From assembly GCA_037145635.1 (NCBI GenBank), contig JBBCXB010000002.1:1-64000 (forward strand): a DNA stretch of 64,000 nucleotides, given 5' to 3'. Made by a program: the position numbers and the translations under genes. The stretch is from JAATFS01 sp037145635 (GTDB taxonomy: Bacteria > Pseudomonadota > Gammaproteobacteria > Xanthomonadales > Xanthomonadaceae). A model generated the notes under the pieces. The model was not told the DNA's origin and made no database searches. It saw only the letters and a program-made list of their open reading frames with translations. Below, one piece after another: positions 25,993 through 34,302 of this stretch; position 1 is the first letter of the stretch; each line of letters begins with the position of its first letter.

Positions 25993-27372
25993 ATGGTCTC
26001 CTCCTCCGCCGATTCGCCGCTGCCGCCCGACGATGCCCGAACGCTGCAGCAGATCGCCGGCTGCGAGTTCGTCGACCTGCTGCTGGCCGACACCAACGGC
26101 CTGCTGCGCGGCAAGCGCGTCAGCGTCGATGCCCTGGCCAAGGTCTACGCCGACGGGGTCTGCCTGCCGATGTCGCTGATCGCCACCGACATCACCGGCA
26201 ACACCGTCGAGGAGACCGGGCTGGGCTACGCGATCGGCGACGCCGACCGCGTGTGCCGGCCGGTGCCGGGCTCGTTGCGGCCGGTGCCGTGGGCGCCGCG
26301 GCCGATGGCGCAGCTGCTGCTGTCGATGGAGGACGGCGCCGGCGGCCGCTTCGAGGTGGACCCGCGCGTCGTGCTGCAGCGCGTGCTCGACGGCTTCAGC
26401 GCGCACGGGCTGACCCCGGTGGTGGCGGTGGAACTGGAGTTCTACCTGTTCGACGCCGCACCGGACGTGCACGGGCGCCCGCAGACGCCGCGGCACCCGC
26501 ACACCGGCCTGCGCAGCGACAGCACCCAGGTCTACTCGCTGCAGGACCTGGACGAGCACCGCGGCTTCATCGACGCGGTCGCCGCCGCCTGCCGGGCCCA
26601 GCGCCTGCCCGCCGACACCGCCGTGGCCGAGTACGCGCCCGGGCAGTTCGAGATCAACCTCGGCCATCGCGACGATGCGCTGGCGGCCTGCGACGACGCG
26701 CTGTTCCTGCGGCGCACGATCAAGGCGATCGCGCAGCAGCAGGCGCAGCTGGCCAGCTTCATGGCCAAGCCGTTCACCGGCCAGGCCGGCAGCGGGCTGC
26801 ACCTGCACGTGAGCGTGCTCGACGGCGACGGCCGCAACGTCTTCGCCGGCCCGCCGGAAGCGCCGGCCGACGCGCTGCGCCATGCCATCGCCGGCCTGCA
26901 GCGCAGCGCCGCCGAGGCGCTGCTGCTGTTCGCGCCGCACGCCAACAGCTACCGCCGCTTCGTCCCCAACGCGTTCGTTCCGCTCAACGACAGCTGGGGC
27001 TTCAACAACCGCACCGTGGCGTTGCGCATCCCGCACAGCGACGCGCGCAACACCCGCATCGAGCACCGGATCGCCGGGGCCGACGCCAACCCCTACCTGG
27101 TCGCCGCCGCGGTGCTGGGCGGGATCCTGGACGGCCTCGAGCAACGCCGCGAGCCGGGCCCGGCCACGGTCGGCAACGCCTATGCGCAGGCCGCCTTCAG
27201 CCCGCCGTCGTGGCAGCAGGCGATCGACGCCTTCGCGGCGAGCGGCTTCGTCGCGCGCCGGCTCGGCGAGCGCTTCCGCCACGTCTACGGCCAGCAGAAG
27301 CGCCGCGAGTGGCTCGACTACCAGGCCCAGGTCAACGACCTGGACTACGCCTGGTACCTGCGCACGGTGTGA
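25993..27372 (+). CDS. Second glutamine synthetase-like ligase (SpuI/PuuA family)
   Basis: This is a 459-aa GS-family protein, probably a gamma-glutamyl-polyamine or gamma-glutamyl-amine ligase. It has CEFVDLLLADTNGLLRGK at the N-terminus, GSGLHLHVSVLDGDGRNVF in the catalytic domain and PHANSYRRFVPN. C-terminal AGADANPYLVAAAVLGG follows. It differs clearly from the paralogue at 23669, so the two may act on different amines. Its TGA overlaps the ATG of the FAD oxidoreductase, so the pair is translationally coupled, matching the ligase-then-oxidase order of the pathway. Confidence 0.87.
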   Translation: MVSSSADSPLPPDDARTLQQIAGCEFVDLLLADTNGLLRGKRVSVDALAKVYADGVCLPMSLIATDITGNTVEETGLGYAIGDADRVCRPVPGSLRPVPWAPRPMAQLLLSMEDGAGGRFEVDPRVVLQRVLDGFSAHGLTPVVAVELEFYLFDAAPDVHGRPQTPRHPHTGLRSDSTQVYSLQDLDEHRGFIDAVAAACRAQRLPADTAVAEYAPGQFEINLGHRDDALAACDDALFLRRTIKAIAQQQAQLASFMAKPFTGQAGSGLHLHVSVLDGDGRNVFAGPPEAPADALRHAIAGLQRSAAEALLLFAPHANSYRRFVPNAFVPLNDSWGFNNRTVALRIPHSDARNTRIEHRIAGADANPYLVAAAVLGGILDGLEQRREPGPATVGNAYAQAAFSPPSWQQAIDAFAASGFVARRLGERFRHVYGQQKRREWLDYQAQVNDLDYAWYLRTV

Positions 27373-28664
27373 TGGCCGCCGCCGGCGCCGCCGCGGACTA
27401 TCCCGACAGCTGGTATGCGGCCAGCGAGCCCGCGCCGCCGGCGCACCCGGCCCTGCAGGGCGGGCACCGCTGCGACGTCTGCATCCTCGGCGCCGGCTAC
27501 ACCGGGCTGACCGCGGCCCTGGCGCTGGCCGAGGCCGGCTACCGGGTGACCGTGCTGGAGGCGCGGCGCATCGGCTGGGGCGCCTCCGGGCGCAACGGCG
27601 GCCAGGCCATCGTCGGCTACGGCTGCGAGCAGGACACGCTGGAAACGCTGGTCGGCGCGGAGGATGCACGCCGGCTGTTCGACTTCTCGCGCGAGGGCAT
27701 GGCCCTGCTGCGCGCGCGCATCGCCCGCCACGGCATCGCCTGCGACTGGCGCGACGGCCACGCGCACGTGCCGCTGAAGCCGCGGCAGGAACGCGCCCTG
27801 CGCGCCGGCATCGTGCACCTGGCCGAGCGCTACGACTACCCGCTGCAGTGGTGGGATCGCACGCGCCTGCGCGAGGCGTTGGCCAGCGACCTCTATCGCG
27901 GCGCGATGTTCGACGCCGCCAGCGGCCACCTGCATCCGCTCGCCTACGCCTTCGGGCTGGCGCGCGCCGCGCAGGCCGCGGGCGTGCGCCTCCACGAGCA
28001 CAGCCCGGTGCTGCGGCTGGAGCGCGGCCCGCGCGTGGCGATGCATACCGCGCAGGGCCACGTCGCCGCCGACTTCGCGGTGCTCGCGGGCAACGCCTGG
28101 CTGCAGGGCATCGCGCCGGAACTGGAATCGCGGATCATGCCGGTGGGCACCTACATCGGCGCCAGCGCGGTGCTGGGCGCGGCCCGTGCGCGGGCGCTGA
28201 TCCGCAACGACATGGCGGTGGCCGACAGCAACTGGGCGCTGGACTACTACCGCCTCAGCCGCGACCACCGGCTGCTGTTCGGCGGCCGCGCCAGCTACTC
28301 GTCGCGGCCGCCGCCGGGCCTGGCCCGGCTGATGACGCGGCGCATGCACACCGTGTTCCCGCAGCTGCGCGACGTCGCCCTGGAGCAGGTCTGGGGCGGC
28401 TACGTCGACATCTCCCGCAACCGCGCCCCGCACTGGGGCCGGCTGACGCCGAACGTCTACTTCGCCCAGGGGTTCTCCGGCCACGGCGTGGCCGCCACCG
28501 GGCTGGCCGGCAGCGTGATCGCCGAGGCCATCGCCGGGCAGAGCCGGCGCCTGGACCTGTTCGCGCGCATCCCGCACCGGCCGTTCCCGGGCGGCCGCCG
28601 GCTGCGCACCCCGCTGCTGGTGGCGGCGATGTCGTGGTACCGGCTGCGCGACGCGCTGTGGTGA
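27372..28664 (+). CDS. puuB: Gamma-glutamylputrescine oxidase-like FAD enzyme (PuuB)
   Basis: This is a DAO-family flavoprotein that probably oxidises gamma-glutamylputrescine to the aldehyde. The 430-aa product has the FAD Rossmann motif ILGAGYTGLTAALALAEAG and the downstream GWGASGRNGGQ. C-terminal GYVDISRNRAPHWG and GFSGHGVAATGLAG are typical of the PuuB/OrdL group. It is coupled to the preceding GS-like gene by a 1-bp overlap. No aldehyde dehydrogenase (puuC) is present in the window. Confidence 0.9.
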   Translation: MAAAGAAADYPDSWYAASEPAPPAHPALQGGHRCDVCILGAGYTGLTAALALAEAGYRVTVLEARRIGWGASGRNGGQAIVGYGCEQDTLETLVGAEDARRLFDFSREGMALLRARIARHGIACDWRDGHAHVPLKPRQERALRAGIVHLAERYDYPLQWWDRTRLREALASDLYRGAMFDAASGHLHPLAYAFGLARAAQAAGVRLHEHSPVLRLERGPRVAMHTAQGHVAADFAVLAGNAWLQGIAPELESRIMPVGTYIGASAVLGAARARALIRNDMAVADSNWALDYYRLSRDHRLLFGGRASYSSRPPPGLARLMTRRMHTVFPQLRDVALEQVWGGYVDISRNRAPHWGRLTPNVYFAQGFSGHGVAATGLAGSVIAEAIAGQSRRLDLFARIPHRPFPGGRRLRTPLLVAAMSWYRLRDALW

Positions 28665-28737
28665 ATCCCGCCGGAGGGCTCAAGTTTTCCGGCTGACGGC
28701 CGCTAGCGGGGCCGACAGTCCGGATCATGAACGGCCC

Positions 28738-30039
28738 ATGCCCTCAACGCCCGCAGTCCGCAGTCCCGAGAGCGATGCCCTGCCACAGCGCGTGCTGCTG
28801 GTGGAGAATTCGCGTGCCTTCACCAGCATGCTGCGCGAGGCGATCGAGCAGCGCACCGAGCTGCCGGTGACGGTGGTGTCCACGCTGGCCGAGGCCGCGC
28901 GCGTGCTGGAGGAGGACGACGACTGGTTCCTGGTGCTGACCGGGCTGGTGCTGGTGGACGGCGACCGCGACCAGGTCGTGGAATTCTTCGTCTCGCGCGG
29001 GCTGCCCACGGTGGTGGTCAGCGGCGTCTACGACGAGGACCTGCGCAAGCGCGTGCTGCAGCAGCAGATCATCGACTACGTGCTGAAGAACGCGCCGGGC
29101 AGCATCGACTACCTGGCCTGGCTGGTGCAGCGGCTGGAGCGCAACCGCCGCATCTCCGCGCTGGTGGTCGACGACTCGCCGTCGGCGCGCACCTATGCCG
29201 CCAGTCTGCTGTCGATGTACGGCTACCGCGTGGTGCAGGCCGCCGACGGCGCCGACGGCCTGCGCAAGATCGAGCACAACCCCAGCATCCGCCTGACCAT
29301 CGTCGACCAGGAGATGCCGGGCATGGAGGGCGTGGAGTTCACCCGCCGCCTGCGCTCGCTGCGTTCGCGCGACAAGGTGGCGGTGATCGGCATCTCCGGC
29401 AACACCGACGCCTCGCTGATCCCGCGCTTCCTGAAGAACGGCGCCAACGACTTCCTGCGCAAGCCGTTCTCGCGCGAGGAGTTCTTCTGCCGGGTCTCGC
29501 AGAACGTCGACCAGCTGGAGCTGATCGGCACCCTGCAGGACCTGGCCACGCGCGATTTCCTGACCGGCCTGCCCAACCGCCGCCATTTCCTCGAGCACAG
29601 CCAGCGCACGCTGCCGCGGCTGCTGGCGCAGCAGCAGAGCGTGACCGCGGCGATGCTGGACATCGACCACTTCAAGCACATCAACGACACCTGGGGCCAT
29701 GAGGCCGGCGACGACGCGCTGCGCGCGGTGGCCGCGTCGGTGTCCGGCCACGCGCGGCCGCAGGACCTGGTGGCGCGCTTCGGCGGCGAGGAATTCTGCC
29801 TGCTGGTGCCGGGGCTGGACCCGGACGCCGCCACGCACTACTTCGAGACCCTGCGCGAGCGCATCGGCGCGCTGCGGGTCCCGGTCGGCGGCGACCTGCT
29901 GTCGATGACCGTCAGCATCGGCCTGTGCATGGCCACGTCCGAGGACGACTCGCTGCACCGCCTGCTGGCCGAGGCCGACAAGCACCTCTACCTGGCCAAG
30001 GCCGGCGGCCGCAACCAGGTCCGCCTCGCCACCGCCTGA
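28738..30039 (+). CDS. Two-REC response regulator with GGDEF diguanylate cyclase
   Basis: The 433-aa protein probably makes c-di-GMP in response to a phosphorelay. REC1 (about 18-130) is degenerate: the residue at the phospho-Asp position is Thr (T68 in FLVLTGLVL). REC2 (about 139-255) has D145/D146, the phospho-acceptor D190 (IVDQEMPG) and K242. The GGDEF domain (about 270-430) has an intact GGEEF at 349-353 and an RxxD inhibitory site (RPQD, 340-343), so it should be active and product-inhibited. No partner histidine kinase gene is adjacent. A GGDEF gene next to hemerythrin fits redox- or oxygen-linked c-di-GMP control, but that is inference. Confidence 0.93.
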   Translation: MPSTPAVRSPESDALPQRVLLVENSRAFTSMLREAIEQRTELPVTVVSTLAEAARVLEEDDDWFLVLTGLVLVDGDRDQVVEFFVSRGLPTVVVSGVYDEDLRKRVLQQQIIDYVLKNAPGSIDYLAWLVQRLERNRRISALVVDDSPSARTYAASLLSMYGYRVVQAADGADGLRKIEHNPSIRLTIVDQEMPGMEGVEFTRRLRSLRSRDKVAVIGISGNTDASLIPRFLKNGANDFLRKPFSREEFFCRVSQNVDQLELIGTLQDLATRDFLTGLPNRRHFLEHSQRTLPRLLAQQQSVTAAMLDIDHFKHINDTWGHEAGDDALRAVAASVSGHARPQDLVARFGGEEFCLLVPGLDPDAATHYFETLRERIGALRVPVGGDLLSMTVSIGLCMATSEDDSLHRLLAEADKHLYLAKAGGRNQVRLATA

Positions 30040-30096
30040 GCGCGACGGGTCGCGGCCGCGTGCCGCGCGTGCGGCCACCGCGAACGCGTCCGGGCA

Positions 30097-30138
30097 TTGA
30101 TCCAGATCAACGCCGGCACCGGCACGCCTGCCTACAGT
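30097..30138 (+). promoter_or_regulatory. FNR/Anr-type site and class II promoter for hemerythrin
   Basis: TTGATCCAGATCAA at 30097-30110 is a perfect FNR-family palindrome (TTGATNNNNATCAA). TACAGT at 30133-30138 is a plausible -10. A start seven bases after it (about 30145) would put the palindrome centre at -41.5, the classic position for FNR activation. Confidence 0.7.
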
Positions 30139-30170
30139 CGCCCCATCGCAGCATTCCGAAAGGACACGCC

Positions 30171-30632
30171 ATGGCGCACCTGGTCTGGCAGGACGACCTC
30201 AACACCGGCATCGAGGTGATCGATCACCAGCACATGCGCATCGTCGAGATGATCAATCAGCTACAGGCGGCGCAGAAGAGCATGCAGCGGCTGGCCGTGG
30301 GCGAGGTGATCGACGAACTGGTCGACTACACGATGTCGCACTTCGCGTTCGAGGAGGAGCTGATGGAGGAGGCCGGCTACCCCTTCTGCCACGCCCACAA
30401 GCGCGTGCACGAGATCTTCGGCAAGCGCGTGGGCGAGTACCGCCTGCGCTTCCAGGCCGGCGAGGACGTGGCCGACGAGTTGCGCAACATGCTAGCGCGC
30501 TGGCTGTTCAACCACATCCGCGGCGACGACAAGGCCTACGCCGAGTCGGTGAGGCTCCACCTCAACCAGTTCGCCCGCGAGCACCAGCAGGGCGGCTGGC
30601 TGGGCCGCACGCTCAAGCGTCTGTTCCACTAG
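30171..30632 (+). CDS. Bacteriohemerythrin (single-domain, di-iron)
   Basis: This is a four-helix O2-binding di-iron protein in the cytoplasm. All expected ligands are visible in the 153-aa sequence: H21 (IDHQH), H57 and E61 (HFAFEE), H76 and H80 (HKRVH), H115 and D120 (HIRGDD). AAAGGA lies about 8 bases before the ATG. The C-terminal about 25 residues are basic and aromatic (GWLGRTLKRLFH) and may touch the membrane. The FNR-type site upstream predicts induction when oxygen is low, consistent with oxygen storage or sensing. Confidence 0.95.
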   Translation: MAHLVWQDDLNTGIEVIDHQHMRIVEMINQLQAAQKSMQRLAVGEVIDELVDYTMSHFAFEEELMEEAGYPFCHAHKRVHEIFGKRVGEYRLRFQAGEDVADELRNMLARWLFNHIRGDDKAYAESVRLHLNQFAREHQQGGWLGRTLKRLFH

Positions 30633-30720
30633 GAGCCGGCCCCATCCCGGCCACGCCGGGCCTTGCCGCACCGGCCCGCCAGGCCGCCGCTGCGCGGCGC
30701 ACGCGGACCGGCCGGGAACG

Positions 30721-32001
30721 TCAGCGCCGTACCGCGCGCGCCATCAGCAGCGCCAGGATGCTCAGCACCGCCGCGCCGCCGAGGTAGTAGCCCACCGCCT
30801 GCAGACCGTATTCGCCGGCCAGCCGGGTGGCCACGTACGGCGCCGGCGCCGCGCCGAGGATGCTGGCGAAGTTGAACGACAGCGACGAGCCGGTATAGCG
30901 CACCTCGACCGGGTACAGCTCGGCCAGCAGGGTGCCGCAGGGGCCGTAGGTCAGCCCCATGAAGAAGAAGCCGAGCGCCAGGAACACCAGCACCTGCAGC
31001 GGATGCCCGGCCTGGAACAGCGGCGCGAACGCCAGGCCGAACAGCAGGATCGCCACGCTGGCCAGGATCATCGCCACGCGGGCGCTGCGGCGGTCGCCCA
31101 GCATCGCCGACAGCGGGATGCCGGCGGCGAAGAACAGGATGCCGACCATCTGCAGCAGCAGGAACTGCTCCTTGCCGTAGCCCAGGGTCTTGGTGCCGTA
31201 GCCCAGCGCGAACACCGTCATCAGGTAGAACAGCACGAAGGTGGCGAACGCGCCCAGGGTGCCGATCAGCAGCGGACCGGCATGCCGCGAGACCACCACG
31301 CCCAGCGGCAGCTTGACCCGCTCGTTGCGGTCCAGCGCCTTCTGGAAGTCCGGCGTCTCGGTGATGCTCAGCCGCACCCACAGCCCGACGATCACCAGCA
31401 GCGCGCTGGCGATGAACGGCACCCGCCAGCCCCAGCGCAGGAACTGCGCGTCGTCGAGCACCGCGCCCAGGATCAGGAAGGTGCCGGCCGACAGCAGGAA
31501 GCCCAGCGGCGCGCCGAGCTGCGGGAACATGCCGTACCAGGCGCGCTTGCCCGGCGGCGCGTTCTCGGTCGCCAGCAGCACCGCCCCGCCCCATTCGCCG
31601 CCCAGCCCCAGACCCTGGCCGAAGCGGCACAGCGCCAGCAGCGCCGGCGCGAACACGCCGATCTGGGCATAGGTCGGCAGCAGGCCGATGAGCACCGTGG
31701 ACACGCCCATGGTCAGCAGCGCCGCCACCAGCGTGGCCTTGCGCCCGATGCGGTCGCCGAAGTGGCCGAACAGTGCCGACCCCACCGGCCGCGCGACGAA
31801 CGCCACCGCGAAGGTCGCCAGCGACTGCAGCATCGCCGCGCTGCCGTCGCCGCTGGGGAAGAACAGGATCGGGAACACCAGCACCGCGGCGGTGGCGTAG
31901 ATGTAGAAATCGAAGAACTCGATCGTGGTGCCGATCAGGCTGGCCAGCAACACGCGGCTGGCGGAATTGGCCGGCGCCTGGGGAATCGCGCTAACGCTCA
32001 T
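30721..32001 (-). CDS. MHS-family metabolite:proton symporter (MFS)
   Basis: This is a 12-helix major facilitator of the metabolite:H+ symporter group (ProP/ShiA type). The 426-aa product starts at MSVSAIPQAPANSA and has the MHS signature GTTIEFFDFYIY in helix 1. It also has GHFGDRIGRKATL (motif A) and RFGQGLGLGGEWGGAVLL. Likely substrates of the group are organic acids, betaines or amino acids. Neighbouring PuuR-like and aminotransferase genes hint at an amine or carboxylate, without proof. Confidence 0.88.
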   Translation of the reverse strand: MSVSAIPQAPANSASRVLLASLIGTTIEFFDFYIYATAAVLVFPILFFPSGDGSAAMLQSLATFAVAFVARPVGSALFGHFGDRIGRKATLVAALLTMGVSTVLIGLLPTYAQIGVFAPALLALCRFGQGLGLGGEWGGAVLLATENAPPGKRAWYGMFPQLGAPLGFLLSAGTFLILGAVLDDAQFLRWGWRVPFIASALLVIVGLWVRLSITETPDFQKALDRNERVKLPLGVVVSRHAGPLLIGTLGAFATFVLFYLMTVFALGYGTKTLGYGKEQFLLLQMVGILFFAAGIPLSAMLGDRRSARVAMILASVAILLFGLAFAPLFQAGHPLQVLVFLALGFFFMGLTYGPCGTLLAELYPVEVRYTGSSLSFNFASILGAAPAPYVATRLAGEYGLQAVGYYLGGAAVLSILALLMARAVRR

Positions 32002-32204
32002 TGCGGAGGGTCGGTAGGGAAGCGGCCCGGATTCTGGCAGATTGCCCGGTTGCGCGCGCACATGGTTGCCGCCGCAACCAAGTCCCGGCCGCGACCGGGC
32101 GACAGTCGATGACAGGCGGAGGGCGGCGCGGCAGCGCGTCGGCCCTCGCCTGCCGGCAGACGCGGGACGCGGATGCGTCCCTGCGCAGCGGGCGCGGGAC
32201 CGGT

Positions 32205-32753
32205 TCAGAACGTGGCCGGCGTGTTGGCGCTGACGATCACCGCCGGGTCCGCGCCGACATTGCGGAAGCGGTGCGGCACCCGGCTCTCGAAGTAGTACGC
32301 CTCGCCCGCGCGCAGCACGCGCACCTGGCCGCCCACCGTGACCTCGACCTCGCCGGCCACCACCACCCCGCCCTCCTCGCCCTCGTGCCGCAGCATGCCC
32401 GCGCCGGTGTCGCTGCCCGGTGGCATCACCTCGCGCAGGATGCACATCTGCCGCTGCGGCCGGCGCTGGCCGACCAGGAAGTAGTGGATGCCGTCGCTGC
32501 CCACGTCGGGCAGCTCGTCGGCGCGGTAGAACGCGGCATCGGCGGGGCCGGGGTCCAGCTCCAGGGTGAAGAAATCGGCCAGCGAGATCGGGATGCCGTC
32601 CAGCACCTTCTTCAGCGAGCTCACCGACGGGCTGACCTTGTCCTGCTCGATCAGCGAGATCGTGCTGTTGGTGACGCCCACCCGCTTGGCCAGCTCGCGC
32701 TGGCTCAGGCCTTGGCCGGTCCGGACCCGCTGCAGGCGTGCGCCGATATCCAT
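32205..32753 (-). CDS. puuR: PuuR-like XRE-cupin transcriptional regulator
   Basis: This 182-aa protein has an N-terminal HTH_XRE domain (about 1-60; GLSQRELAKRVGVTNSTISL) and a C-terminal cupin domain (about 105-180; LRHEGEEGGVVVAGEVEVTV and HRFRNVGADPAVI), the layout of PuuR, the putrescine repressor. It is divergent from an aminotransferase gene, with a palindrome in the shared promoter. The rest of the polyamine cluster starts about 4 kb away. It could respond to putrescine or to another amine. Confidence 0.87.
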   Translation of the reverse strand: MDIGARLQRVRTGQGLSQRELAKRVGVTNSTISLIEQDKVSPSVSSLKKVLDGIPISLADFFTLELDPGPADAAFYRADELPDVGSDGIHYFLVGQRRPQRQMCILREVMPPGSDTGAGMLRHEGEEGGVVVAGEVEVTVGGQVRVLRAGEAYYFESRVPHRFRNVGADPAVIVSANTPATF

Positions 32754-32789
32754 GGAGAGGGGGCGAAGCGCCGTGGCGATGTTGCGGAT

Positions 32790-32817
32790 ACTTTACACCG
32801 GCCTGCAGACCGGTCAA
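32790..32817 (-). promoter_or_regulatory. Putative puuR promoter overlapped by an operator palindrome
   Basis: On the minus strand TTGACC (32812-32817) and TAAAGT (32790-32795) are 16 bases apart. The imperfect palindrome ACCGGCCTGCAGACCGGT (32797-32814; 16 of 18 positions symmetric) covers the spacer and half the -35. This is consistent with autoregulation and joint control of the divergent aminotransferase. Confidence 0.5.
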
Positions 32818-32878
32818 TTTGGCCCGGACCCCCGCCTTCTGCCGTAAAGTTTTTTCAACGACCGCAACGGAGCGTGCC

Positions 32879-34219
32879 ATGAGCAGCGAACCTCTCCCGG
32901 CCGCCGGCGACGCCTCGTCTCTGGACGCGTACTGGATGCCGTTCACCGCCAACCGCCAGTTCAAGGCGCGGCCCCGCCTGCTGGCGGCGGCGGCCGGCAT
33001 GCACTACCGCACGCCCGAGGGGCGCGAGATCCTCGACGGTACCGCCGGCCTGTGGTGCTGCAACGCCGGCCACGCCCGCCCGCGCATCGTCGAGGCGGTG
33101 CAGCGGCAGGTGGCGACGATGGACTTCGCGCCGCCGTTCCAGATGGGCTCGCCGCTGCCGTTCGCCCTGGCCGAACGGCTGGCGGCGATCGCCCCGCCCG
33201 GCCTGGACCGCGTGTTCTTCGCCAATTCCGGATCCGAGGCGGTCGACAGCGCGATGAAGATCGCCCTGGCCTACCACCGCCTGCGCGGCGAAGGCCAGCG
33301 CACCCGCTTCATCGGCCGCGAGAAGGCCTACCACGGGGTCGGCTTCGGCGGCATGTCGATCGGCGGCCTGCCCAACAACCGCAAGTGGTTCGGCCCGCTG
33401 CTGCCCGGCACCGACCACCTGCGCCACACCCTGGACCTGGAGCGCAACGCCTTCTCGCGCGGGCTGCCGGCGCATGGGCTTGAGCTGGCCGAGGACCTAG
33501 AGCGGCTGATCGCGCTGCACGATCCTTCCACCATCGCGGCGGTGTTCGTCGAGCCGATCTCCGGCTCGGCCGGCGTGGTGCTGCCGCCGCACGGCTATCT
33601 GGCGCGGCTGCGCGAGATCTGCGACCGCCACGGCATCCTGCTGGTGTTCGACGAGGTCATCACCGGCTTCGGCCGCGTCGGCAAGGCGTTCGCGGCCCAG
33701 CGCTTCGGCGTCGTGCCCGACCTGATGACCACCGCCAAGGGCCTGACCAACGGCACCGTGCCGATGGGCGCGGTGTTCGTCGCGCGCGCGGTGCACGAGG
33801 CGTTCCTGCAGGGACCGCCGGCGGCGATCGACTTCTTCCACGGCTACACCTACTCCGGCCACCCGCTGGCGTGCGCGGCCGCCCTGGCCACGCTCGACGT
33901 CTACGCCGAGGAGAACCTGTTCGAGCAGGCGATCGCGCTGGGCGACTACTGGCAGGACGCGATCCACGCCCTGCGCGGCCTGCCGCACGTGATCGACATC
34001 CGCAACTTCGGCCTGATCGGCGCGGTGGAACTGGCCCCGCGCGAGGGCGCGCCAGGCGCCCGCGGCTACGAGGTGTTCGAGCGCAGCTTCCACGAGGGCG
34101 GCCTGCTGGTGCGCGCCACCGGCGACGTGATCGCGCTGTCGCCGCCGCTGATCGTGCAGCGCGAGGACATCGACCGCCTGTTCGAGATCCTGGCCCGGAT
34201 GATCCGCGCCACCGCCTGA
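32879..34219 (+). CDS. Omega-amino acid:pyruvate type aminotransferase (class III)
   Basis: This is a 446-aa PLP enzyme of class III, nearest in motifs to beta-alanine/omega-amino acid:pyruvate transaminases. It has DAYWMPFTANRQFKARPRLL, GLWCCNAGHARPRI, SGSEAVDSAMKIALAYHR and the Asp in LLVFDEVITGFGRVG. The PLP Lys is in TTAKGLTNGTVPMGAV. It is divergently transcribed from the PuuR-like gene and probably controlled by it. It differs from the SpuC-like enzyme at 22299; the two may act on different amines. Confidence 0.88.
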   Translation: MSSEPLPAAGDASSLDAYWMPFTANRQFKARPRLLAAAAGMHYRTPEGREILDGTAGLWCCNAGHARPRIVEAVQRQVATMDFAPPFQMGSPLPFALAERLAAIAPPGLDRVFFANSGSEAVDSAMKIALAYHRLRGEGQRTRFIGREKAYHGVGFGGMSIGGLPNNRKWFGPLLPGTDHLRHTLDLERNAFSRGLPAHGLELAEDLERLIALHDPSTIAAVFVEPISGSAGVVLPPHGYLARLREICDRHGILLVFDEVITGFGRVGKAFAAQRFGVVPDLMTTAKGLTNGTVPMGAVFVARAVHEAFLQGPPAAIDFFHGYTYSGHPLACAAALATLDVYAEENLFEQAIALGDYWQDAIHALRGLPHVIDIRNFGLIGAVELAPREGAPGARGYEVFERSFHEGGLLVRATGDVIALSPPLIVQREDIDRLFEILARMIRATA

Positions 34220-34302
34220 GCGGGGGCCCGCGTGCGGAATCGCAGCGCGCGAGACCGGCGGTCACTACAATGCCCGCCCCCCGCCGCATCGCTTCAGGAT
34301 CC

